Positions 1 through 4,784 of a DNA stretch of 7,599 bases are shown here, one piece after another. The stretch spans positions 1 through 7,599 of the forward strand of contig JAIESJ010000038.1 in the NCBI GenBank assembly GCA_019746155.1, read 5' to 3'. The notes under the pieces are model-generated. The model was not told the DNA's origin. It saw nothing but the letters and a program-made list of their open reading frames with translations, and did not search any database. Both the position numbers and the translations under genes were made by a program. The stretch's first letter is position 1. Each line of letters opens with the position of its first letter. The stretch comes from Burkholderiales bacterium (lineage in GTDB: Bacteria > Pseudomonadota > Gammaproteobacteria > Burkholderiales > SG8-41).

Positions 1-386
1 CCGTAATACATCCAGGCATTCTGCTGGCGGGCATTGAGGCCGAACGGCAATGCGGTCCCGATGGCAAATGCCGGGTCCTTGCCGACATAGTAATAGGGCG
101 CGGTGTGGCCGCATTCGACCGTGCCGTTCTGCACGGCATCCAGCACCTGCAGGCCGGGCACGATTTCACCCCCCGCGAAAAGACGAATCTGGAATTTGCC
201 GTCGGTGGCCTCGGCAACGCGCCTGACCAGAATCTCGCCCGCGCCGTAAAGGGTGTCAAGGCTCTTGGGAAAGCTCGAAGCCATCCTCCAGTGTATGGTC
301 GGCTGCGACTGGGCAATCGCCGGCGCAGCAACGGCACCCGCGGCGAGCCCGAGCCCGGTTTTTTTCAGGAAGTCGCGTCTTTTCAT
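1..386 (-). CDS. TRAP transporter solute-binding protein, DctP-like (3' part outside window)
   Basis: This is the N-terminal 128 residues of a periplasmic binding protein that would hand a substrate, probably an organic acid, to a TRAP-type membrane permease. It is read on the minus strand from ATG at 386 and is open at the left edge. The start is supported by a strong GGAGGGG ribosome binding site just upstream. Residues 1-25 form a Tat signal: twin arginine at 3-4 (KRRDFLKK), a hydrophobic stretch, and a likely cleavage site after AIA at 25. The mature part shows features I recognise from the TRAP binding-protein branch that includes TakP/FcbT-like proteins: SSFPKSLDTLYGAGE, ATDGKFQIRLFAGGEIVPG, LDAVQNGTVECGH, and ALPFGLNARQQNAWMYYG at the window edge. 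Family members are about 360 residues, so roughly two thirds is missing here. The permease genes are not visible. The substrate cannot be told from this part. Confidence 0.91.
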   Translation of the reverse strand, partial: MKRRDFLKKTGLGLAAGAVAAPAIAQSQPTIHWRMASSFPKSLDTLYGAGEILVRRVAEATDGKFQIRLFAGGEIVPGLQVLDAVQNGTVECGHTAPYYYVGKDPAFAIGTALPFGLNARQQNAWMYY

Positions 387-421
387 TTTCCCCTCCGTAA
401 AAAGCGGATCGACAGCGACCC

Positions 422-441
422 GGCGGGAAAGGATTCCCGCC
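422..441 (+). repeat. REP-like palindrome, GGCGGGAA stem with AGGA loop
   Basis: GGCGGGAA and TTCCCGCC form a perfect 8-bp stem around the loop AGGA. The minus-strand form of the palindrome at 2658-2677 is identical apart from one loop base. The palindrome at 2735-2754 has the same AGGA loop and AA/TT closing pairs but a different stem. It lies upstream of the leftward TRAP binding-protein gene, so it falls in that gene's promoter or leader region. Confidence 0.65.
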
Positions 442-466
442 CGGCCCGCTGCCAATAATATACAAA

Positions 467-479
467 GTAGGTCGGCAAT
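467..479 (-). repeat. Half of a REP-like element
   Basis: The 13 bases GTAGGTCGGCAAT are the exact reverse complement of one arm plus flank of the palindrome at 2735-2758. The other arm is absent, so this looks like a decayed or truncated copy in inverted orientation to the complete palindrome at 422-441. Confidence 0.45.
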
Positions 480-651
480 GCCCCCACGACACGTTAGCGG
501 AACGCCCGGTTGCGGGAGTGGGGGCCGGGCGCGCTCCCCGCAAGCGGGCGGCTTCGCCACTAACGAGTCCGTGCGCCTTTGCCGACGACCCGGCTGCTCA
601 AAAAAGCAATAGACAAGATTTACAGGATTGAATCAAAAACTTCAAATAAAT

Positions 652-1992
652 TCAGTCACCCGCAATCGTCATGCGCTCGACTAGGATCGATCCGCACTGG
701 CGCGAGCTGCGCCGGATCACATCGTTGCCGACGGCGACGATGTTGCGAAACATGTCCTTCAAATTGCCGGCAATCGTGATTTCCTGCACCGGATAGGCGA
801 TCTCGCCGCCTGCCACCCAGTAGCCGGCCGCGCCGCGCGAATAATCGCCGGTCACCGGATTGATCCCCTGTCCCAGCAGTTCGGTCACCAGTAGGCCGCT
901 GCCCATTTTTCTGAGCAGTGCGGCGAAATCCTCGCCGGTATCCTGCAAAATCAGGTTGTGATTGCCGCCGGCGTTGCCGGTGGACTTCATGCCCAGCTTG
1001 CGCGCCGAATAGCTGGCGAGGAAATAAACCTGCACCACGCCGTCTTTCACCACGTCGCGCGCCTGTGTCGCCACGCCTTCCCCGTCGAACGCGCTGCTCG
1101 CCAGCCCCTTCCGGATGTGCGGCAGGTCGCTGATTTTCACGAACGGCGCGAACACCTGCTGGCCGATGCTGTCGAGCAGAAACGAGGACTTGCGGTAAAG
1201 ACTGCCGCCGCTCACTGCGGAAACGAAATGACCGAGCAGGCTGGAAGCAATGGGCGCCTCGAACAGCACCGGCACCTGTGCGGTCGCGATCTTTCTTGCG
1301 CCGAGGCGCTTCAGCGCGCGCTCGCCGGCGCGCCGGCCTACGGTTTCCGGCGCCGCCAGATCCGCCGGGACGCGGGTGGTTTCATACCAGTCGTCGCGCT
1401 GCATCGCATCGTTCTTGCCCGCGATCAGCGAGCAGCCTACGCTGTGGCGCGAGCTGGGATAGCCGTCGAGGAAACCCAGCGAGTTGCCATAGACGAAATG
1501 CGATTCCTGGGTCGAGACGGTCGCTCCTTCGGAATTGCTGATGCGCGGATCGACTGCGAAGCCTGCGGCCTCGCACACCTGGGCGAGCTCGATCGCGCGC
1601 TCGACCGGCAGGCTCCACGGATGCCACAGGTCGAGGTCGGGGATATCGCGCGCGAGCAGGTCGGCATCGGCCAGCCCGGCGCAGTCGTCGGACGCAGTAA
1701 AGCGCGCAATCGACAGCGCGGCATCCACGGTATCGCGCACCGCCTGCGGCGAAAAGTCGGAGCTGCTGGCATGCCCCTGCTGCTTGCCGATGTAGACTGT
1801 GACGCTTATGCCCTTGTCGCGGTTGTATTCTATGGTTTCAACCTCGCCGTGCCGCACGATCACGGTCTGGCCGAAGCCTTCGCTGACTTCGGTCTCGGCG
1901 GCGCCGGCGCCGCGCTGTTTCGCGTAATCGAGAATGTCCCGCGCAATCTGCCGGAGTTTGTCGGCGCTGTACGAAAAACGGTTGTCTGACAT
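652..1992 (-). CDS. pmbA: PmbA/TldE, TldD-partner subunit of a peptide protease
   Basis: This 446-residue protein is PmbA (TldE), the non-catalytic partner of the zinc peptidase TldD. The cytoplasmic TldD/E complex degrades unfolded small peptides and matures some peptide antibiotics such as microcin B17; it also acts on the CcdA antitoxin in E. coli. The length matches E. coli PmbA (about 450). The C-terminal half carries family-typical blocks: GQGINPVTGDYSRGAAGYWV (about 374-393), GGEIAYPVQEITIAG (about 395-409) and the following NLKDMFRNIVAVGND. No HExxxH zinc motif is present, as expected for TldE rather than TldD. ATG at 1992 gives the usual N-terminus; the site before it has only weak GGAA. 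The gene is divergent from darP with 72 bp between starts, the same arrangement as in E. coli. No tldD is in the window. Confidence 0.97.
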   Translation of the reverse strand: MSDNRFSYSADKLRQIARDILDYAKQRGAGAAETEVSEGFGQTVIVRHGEVETIEYNRDKGISVTVYIGKQQGHASSSDFSPQAVRDTVDAALSIARFTASDDCAGLADADLLARDIPDLDLWHPWSLPVERAIELAQVCEAAGFAVDPRISNSEGATVSTQESHFVYGNSLGFLDGYPSSRHSVGCSLIAGKNDAMQRDDWYETTRVPADLAAPETVGRRAGERALKRLGARKIATAQVPVLFEAPIASSLLGHFVSAVSGGSLYRKSSFLLDSIGQQVFAPFVKISDLPHIRKGLASSAFDGEGVATQARDVVKDGVVQVYFLASYSARKLGMKSTGNAGGNHNLILQDTGEDFAALLRKMGSGLLVTELLGQGINPVTGDYSRGAAGYWVAGGEIAYPVQEITIAGNLKDMFRNIVAVGNDVIRRSSRQCGSILVERMTIAGD

Positions 1993-2043
1993 GATGTGAT
2001 GAATTCCGGCGCCAGGCGCACTGGGGGATTCAGAAAGAGCGTT

Positions 2044-2066
2044 ATCATAACAGCTTCATCCGCCAT
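2044..2066 (-). promoter_or_regulatory. Possible pmbA promoter overlapping a small palindrome
   Basis: On the minus strand TATGAT (2044-2049) resembles a sigma70 -10 box, and TAAACA about 16 bases upstream (2066-2071) is a weak -35 match. A start near 2037 would leave a leader of about 45 bases before pmbA. The -10 sits in the perfect palindrome GTTATcATAAC (2041-2051), which could also serve darP in the other direction. The match is modest and unsupported by anything but position. Confidence 0.3.
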
Positions 2067-2577
2067 GTTTAATCCGCCCGTGAACGACGAAATTCCGCAA
2101 AGCAAAACGCAACGCAAAAAACAGATGACCGCGCTGCAGGATCTCGGCGCCGAGCTGATCGGACTCTCCGAGCAGCAGCTCGCGCAAATCGGGCTGCCCG
2201 ACAACCTGCATGACGCGGTAACCGCCGCCCGGCAAATAACCAAGTTCGAGGCGCGCCGCCGGCAGCTGCAGTACATCGGCAAGCTGATGCGCACCGTCGA
2301 TCCCGAGCCGATACGCGCGCGGCTTGATGTCTGGAAAGCCACAGCGCGCGAGCATACGGCATGGCTGCACCATGTCGAGCGCTGGCGCGAGCGTCTGCTC
2401 GCCGACGAAAGCGCCTTGCATGAACTCGTCAGCGAGCACCCGCACGCCGACACGCAGCAGTTGCGCACGCTGATCCGCAACGCGCTGCGCGAGCGCGCGA
2501 TGAACAAGCCGCCCAAGAACTACCGCGCGCTGTTCCAGACGCTGCGCGAACTCTTGGCCGCGAGGCGTGAGGCGTGA
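2065..2577 (+). CDS. darP: DarP (YjgA), ribosome-associated 50S assembly factor, DUF615 family
   Basis: This 170-residue basic helical protein belongs to the YjgA/DUF615 family, renamed DarP, which binds late pre-50S particles and helps organise 23S rRNA near the peptidyl transferase centre. Key conserved blocks are RRRQLQYIGKLMR (64-76) followed by EPIR (81-84), and near the C-terminus DTQQLRTLIRNALRER (129-144) with NKPPKNYRALFQTLREL (147-163), closely like the E. coli protein. The acidic N-terminal extension of the E. coli protein is shorter here. I chose ATG 2065; the frame stays open to a GTG at 1996, but the added residues do not resemble the family and would almost reach the pmbA start. 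No good Shine-Dalgarno precedes 2065. The last codons and the TGA stop lie inside a 7-bp tandem repeat (2562-2583), so the extreme C-terminus (AARREA) may be repeat-derived. Confidence 0.95.
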   Translation: MFNPPVNDEIPQSKTQRKKQMTALQDLGAELIGLSEQQLAQIGLPDNLHDAVTAARQITKFEARRRQLQYIGKLMRTVDPEPIRARLDVWKATAREHTAWLHHVERWRERLLADESALHELVSEHPHADTQQLRTLIRNALRERAMNKPPKNYRALFQTLRELLAARREA

Positions 2578-2583
2578 GGAGTG
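2562..2583 (+). repeat. Heptanucleotide tandem repeat across the darP stop codon
   Basis: Three 7-bp units GAGGCGT, GAGGCGT, GAGGAGT run head to tail from 2562 to 2582. The darP TGA (2575-2577) is formed inside the repeat. The minus-strand form (ACTCCTC, ACGCCTC) resembles the plus-strand units at 2843-2874, so the two arrays are oppositely oriented copies of a similar heptamer flanking the darP-mogA gap. Confidence 0.7.
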
Positions 2584-2657
2584 TAAAACCTGCTGTCTCA
2601 AAAACCGGCAAGGGACAGGATTACTGATCCTGCCACGAAATTATGCATGAGCCGTAG

Positions 2658-2677
2658 GGCGGGAATCCCTTCCCGCC
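2658..2677 (-). repeat. REP-like palindrome, second copy, inverted
   Basis: GGCGGGAA and TTCCCGCC pair perfectly around TCCC; read on the minus strand the loop is GGGA. It differs from the copy at 422-441 by one loop base. On the minus strand its right arm is followed by CTAC, the same flank that follows the palindrome at 2735-2754 on the plus strand. Confidence 0.65.
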
Positions 2678-2734
2678 GCGGAGCAAGTCCCCGGAGGGGG
2701 CGCCGGGTTGTCGGCTACAACGAAAGCCGTAGCT

Positions 2735-2754
2735 GTCGGCAAAGGATTGCCGAC
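2735..2754 (+). repeat. REP-like palindrome, variant stem GTCGGCAA with AGGA loop
   Basis: GTCGGCAA and TTGCCGAC form a perfect 8-bp stem around AGGA, and outer GTAG (2729-2732) can pair with CTAC (2755-2758). Compared with the palindrome at 422-441, two stem positions differ on both arms in a compensating way while the loop is unchanged. It forms an inverted pair with the copy at 2658-2677, like a bacterial REP doublet. Confidence 0.65.
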
Positions 2755-2842
2755 CTACAACTTGGGAAAGAGAAGTGAAGAGAGAGGTAAAATCGCTGGT
2801 GATCGGTGCCGTCGCTTATCGTCTGTTGCCTCACGCTTTGCT

Positions 2843-2874
2843 CCCCACTCCCCATTCCCCACTCCCTACTCCCT
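2843..2874 (+). repeat. Pyrimidine-rich heptanucleotide tandem repeat upstream of mogA
   Basis: Successive 7-bp units CCCCACT, CCCCATT, CCCCACT, CCCTACT and a partial CCCT run head to tail. A related GCCTCACGC lies just upstream (2829-2837). The array ends about 25 bases before the mogA ATG, so length changes would alter the mogA upstream region. Confidence 0.7.
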
Positions 2875-2899
2875 CCGCGACACGTTATACTTTCACACC

Positions 2900-3505
2900 A
2901 TGACAACAGCGCAAAGTGACGAGCTGCTGATCGGCCTGGTCTCCATCAGCGACCGCGCTTCGCAAGGCATCTACAAGGACGAAGGCATCCCCGCGCTTGA
3001 AGACTGGTTCAAGAAAGCGCTGGCCGCGCCGGGCTGGCGCACGGTGACGCGCCTCATTCCCGACGAGCAGCCGGTGATCGAAGCGGCACTCAAGGAACTG
3101 GTCGATGAGAAAGGCTGCCATCTGGTGCTCACCACCGGCGGCACCGGCCCCGCGCCGCGCGATGTGACGCCCGAGGCGACGCTGGCGGTCGCGGACAAGG
3201 TGATGCCCGGCTTCGGCGAACAGATGCGGCAGGTGAGCCTGAAGTTCGTGCCGACCGCCATCCTGTCGCGCCAGGTTGCAGTGATCCGGAAAAGCGCGCT
3301 CATCATCAACCTGCCGGGCCAGCCCAAGGCGATCAGGGAAACGCTCGAAGGTCTGAAAGATGAAAGCGGGAAAACCATCGTCAACGGCATTTTTGCCGCC
3401 GTGCCCTACTGCATCGATCTCATCGGCGGGCCGTATATCGAGACGAACGAAGCTGTGGTAAAGACGTTCCGCCCGAAGTCAGCGATACGTCCCAAGAAAA
3501 ACTAA
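2900..3505 (+). CDS. mogA: MogA, molybdopterin adenylyltransferase
   Basis: This 201-residue cytoplasmic enzyme activates molybdopterin by adenylation with ATP, preparing it for molybdate insertion in molybdenum cofactor synthesis. It aligns by eye with E. coli MogA (195 residues) nearly end to end: IGLVSISDRAS (11-21), IPALEDWF (30-37), RLIPDEQ (51-57), LVLTTGGTGPAPRDVTPEAT (75-94), MPGFGEQMRQ, PTAILSRQV, NLPGQPKAI, VPYCIDLIGGPYIET, FRPKSA. Asp55 and Asp88 correspond to E. coli Asp49 and Asp82, the residues tied to catalysis. These long matches point to MogA rather than the shorter MoaB. ATG 2900 gives the family N-terminus; there is no clear Shine-Dalgarno. No other molybdenum cofactor gene is in the window, so it appears as a lone gene. 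The downstream esterase is 90 bp away and could be cotranscribed. Confidence 0.96.
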   Translation: MTTAQSDELLIGLVSISDRASQGIYKDEGIPALEDWFKKALAAPGWRTVTRLIPDEQPVIEAALKELVDEKGCHLVLTTGGTGPAPRDVTPEATLAVADKVMPGFGEQMRQVSLKFVPTAILSRQVAVIRKSALIINLPGQPKAIRETLEGLKDESGKTIVNGIFAAVPYCIDLIGGPYIETNEAVVKTFRPKSAIRPKKN

Positions 3506-3511
3506 ATTCCA

Positions 3512-3579
3512 GCCACAGAGATAAAAACAAAATCTCGTGTGCACAGGATTCTCTCTGTGTTCTCTGTACCCTCTGTGGC
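3512..3579 (+). repeat. CTCTGTG-type repeat with 9-bp inverted ends, between mogA and the esterase gene
   Basis: GCCACAGAG (3512-3520) is the exact reverse complement of CTCTGTGGC (3571-3579). Inside, degenerate 8-9-bp units (TCTCTGTG, TTCTCTGT, CCCTCTGTG) repeat at 3551-3577. It fills most of the mogA-esterase spacer. The ends could pair in RNA and weaken readthrough, but the loop is 50 bases and no T-run directly follows, so I do not call it a terminator. Confidence 0.6.
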
Positions 3580-3595
3580 CAAAACCTTTTAGATC

Positions 3596-4288
3596 ATGAC
3601 TGAAAAACTCCTCGAAACCATCGAAATAAAAACCGCCAGGAACCCCACCGCGAGCGTGATCTGGATGCACGGCCTCGGCGCCGACGGCAACGACTTCGTG
3701 CCCGTGGTGCAGGAACTCGACTTGGCGCAGGCGCCGCCGATCCGCTTCATCTTTCCGCACGCGCCGATGCAGCCGGTGACCATTAACAACGGTTATGTGA
3801 TGCGCGCCTGGTACGACGTGAGCTTCGGCGATCTGGAAGGCAAGTCGCGCCAGTCCGACGAGAAAGGCGTGCGCGCTTCCCAGGCCGCCATCGGCAAGCT
3901 GATCGAACGCGAAATCGACCGGGGAATTCACAGCAAAAACATTGTGTTAGCCGGATTTTCCCAAGGCGGCGCGATCGCGCTGCAGACCGCTCTGCGCTAC
4001 CCGCAGCCGCTCGCCGGCGTGATAGCGCTCTCCACCTACCTGCCGCTCGCCGACAGCCTGCCGCAGGAAGCATCACCGGCCAACGCCAAAACCCCGATTT
4101 TCATGGCGCACGGCACTTATGACCCGGTGGTACCGTACGCAATGGGATCGAAGTCGCGCGAGTTTCTTGAGAAGTCCGGTTACAACGTGGAATGGTACGA
4201 ATATCCGATGCAGCATTCGGTGTGCCTGGAAGAAATCCAGGACATCGGCGCGTGGCTCAAGCGCGTGCTGGGCGCGCGGCCAGGCTGA
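3596..4288 (+). CDS. Phospholipase/carboxylesterase-family alpha/beta hydrolase
   Basis: This 230-residue alpha/beta hydrolase belongs to the phospholipase/carboxylesterase (acyl-protein-thioesterase-like, Abhydrolase_2) family, which cleaves carboxylic esters or thioesters. Visible hallmarks are the oxyanion-loop segment VIWMHGLGADGNDF (21-34), FPHAP (53-57), MRAWYD (69-74), and the nucleophile elbow GFSQGG with Ser122. The remaining triad members are Asp176 in HGTYDPVVP and His207 in YPMQHSV. All three catalytic residues are present and length is typical. No signal peptide is seen, so it is probably cytoplasmic. ATG 3596 gives the expected start; the site before it lacks a good Shine-Dalgarno. 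It follows mogA on the same strand after 90 bp. Its last 32 bases overlap the tail of an antisense coding-like stretch ending at 4257. The natural substrate cannot be told. Confidence 0.94.
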   Translation: MTEKLLETIEIKTARNPTASVIWMHGLGADGNDFVPVVQELDLAQAPPIRFIFPHAPMQPVTINNGYVMRAWYDVSFGDLEGKSRQSDEKGVRASQAAIGKLIEREIDRGIHSKNIVLAGFSQGGAIALQTALRYPQPLAGVIALSTYLPLADSLPQEASPANAKTPIFMAHGTYDPVVPYAMGSKSREFLEKSGYNVEWYEYPMQHSVCLEEIQDIGAWLKRVLGARPG

Positions 4289-4505
4289 AATTTAACCGCT
4301 TCCGGCGATTTTTTTTCTTCCTGAGGAAAGTTTCGACCCGCGCCTCCAGTTCCGGCGGAACGGTGTTCAGCCTCTCGAATTCCTGAATACGCTCCTCGGC
4401 ATAAAGCTCGATCGGATAGACCGCGGCACCAGCGGTGTCCGACTCGCCGAGCCACAGCCGGATCCGGGCGGCCTCGCCGCGGCGGTGGCGTTCGACTATA
4501 TTCAG
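4257..4505 (-). pseudogene. Coding-like stretch behind a small gene; start missing or frameshifted
   Basis: Read on the minus strand, about 82 codons to a stop at 4257-4259 have high GC at third positions and a protein-like composition: RIRLWLGESDT, VYPIELYAEERIQEFERLN, VPPELEARVETFL, then a Lys/Arg-rich stretch encoded through an eight-A run (4309-4316). There is no ATG or GTG near a sensible beginning; the only in-frame ATG (4685) lies deep inside the 64-codon gene in another frame. CTG at 4503-4505 overlaps the TGA of that gene as CTGA, so coupled initiation at a non-standard start, a -1 frameshift joining both, or loss of the real 5' end are all possible. I do not recognise the family. 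The end overlaps the esterase 3' end by 32 bases. Confidence 0.35.
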
Positions 4506-4696
4506 CGCGAGTTTGCCCGCGCCAGCTTGGCTTGTGAGGGGTGAAAGACGTAGCCCTCTTCCTGCGCATTGGCCAGGCACTTTTCGTACTCTTTGTATGC
4601 CATGCGTGATTCCGCGATTACCCCCCGGTCCGTGGCAAGGCGCTGCCACCTCCACCGACGGTCCTGATCTACATAAAAACGCCAAATGGAATTCAT
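4502..4696 (-). CDS. Small protein of unknown function (64 residues)
   Basis: A 64-residue protein starting at ATG 4696. A clear AGGAGG (minus strand, 4706-4711) sits nine bases before the start, the best ribosome binding site in this half of the window. The N-terminal half has an alternating aromatic/charged pattern, WRFYVDQDRRWRWQRL then GVIAESRMAYKEYEKC, recalling small beta-hairpin proteins of the DUF1508/DUF2188 type in which a W-R-W strand precedes an AxS turn. That likeness is an impression and I do not assign a family. No signal peptide or membrane segment is present. Coding-like sequence continues in the -1 frame after the TGA (4502-4504), so this could be either a complete small gene or the front of a broken longer one. 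Confidence 0.6.
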   Translation of the reverse strand: MNSIWRFYVDQDRRWRWQRLATDRGVIAESRMAYKEYEKCLANAQEEGYVFHPSQAKLARANSR

Positions 4697-4705
4697 CTAT
4701 GTGTG

Positions 4706-4711
4706 CCTCCT
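4706..4711 (-). promoter_or_regulatory. Ribosome binding site AGGAGG of the 64-codon gene
   Basis: AGGAGG on the minus strand lies nine bases before ATG 4696 and is the main support for translation of this small gene. TATAGT (minus strand, 4719-4724), a few bases further upstream, resembles a -10 box, but I see no matching -35. Confidence 0.55.
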
Positions 4712-4784
4712 CGGTTCGACTATACGCGAAACTGGCCCGCGTGCATGGCTAATTGAGAAGAATCCATCCGCGGTTATCCCGCTT

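Larger units (their letters stand above)
387..651. other. Gap between the TRAP binding-protein gene and pmbA, filled with palindromic DNA
   Basis: I see no convincing gene in these 265 bases. They hold the ribosome binding site and presumably the promoter of the leftward TRAP binding-protein gene, plus several inverted repeats: an 8-bp palindrome at 422-441, half of another repeat at 467-479, CGCCCGG (503-509) paired with CCGGGCG (525-531), and CCCGC-AA-GCGGG at 537-548. The last 50 bases before the pmbA stop are AT-rich and carry a GACAAGATTTACAGGATT motif (613-630). I found no hairpin with a T-run that would be a clear terminator for pmbA. Confidence 0.6.
2578..2899 (+). other. Repeat-rich 322-bp gap between darP and mogA
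   Basis: No convincing gene lies here. From left to right it holds the end of the heptamer array, a small imperfect inverted repeat CAGGAT-TACTG-ATCCTG (about 2616-2632), two REP-like palindromes (2658-2677, 2735-2754), a purine-rich stretch (about 2765-2790) and a second heptamer array (2843-2874). The reading frame of mogA stays open back to 2708, but it translates these repeats and matches nothing expected at the MogA N-terminus. TTATAC at 2885-2890 resembles a -10 box but would leave mogA nearly leaderless, and no -35 is visible. Confidence 0.6.

Noticed and set aside
958..1989. 343-codon open frame on the plus strand
   Set aside because: Antisense to pmbA, whose protein matches its family end to end; the plus frame has no recognisable motif.
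1996..2064. 23-residue N-terminal extension of DarP from GTG 1996
   Set aside because: It would begin four bases from the pmbA start, occupies the only promoter space, and does not look like the family N-terminus.
1860..2601. Minus-strand open frames of about 180-220 codons over darP
   Set aside because: Shadow frames across the darP coding region and the divergent promoter gap; rich in Arg/Ser/Ala and without family resemblance.
2708..2899. 64-residue N-terminal extension of MogA
   Set aside because: The added sequence translates REP-like palindromes and heptamer repeats and has no counterpart in MogA; ATG 2900 matches the family start.
4301..4325. Eight-T run after the esterase stop as an intrinsic terminator
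   Set aside because: No stable GC-rich hairpin directly precedes the T-run, and the same bases are coding-like on the minus strand.
4490..4724. 11-bp direct repeat GTTCGACTATA at 4490-4500 and 4714-4724 flanking the 64-codon gene, as insertion target duplication
   Set aside because: Several 11-mer repeats are expected by chance in a window of this size, there are no inverted ends or transposase, and the copies lie partly in coding-like sequence.
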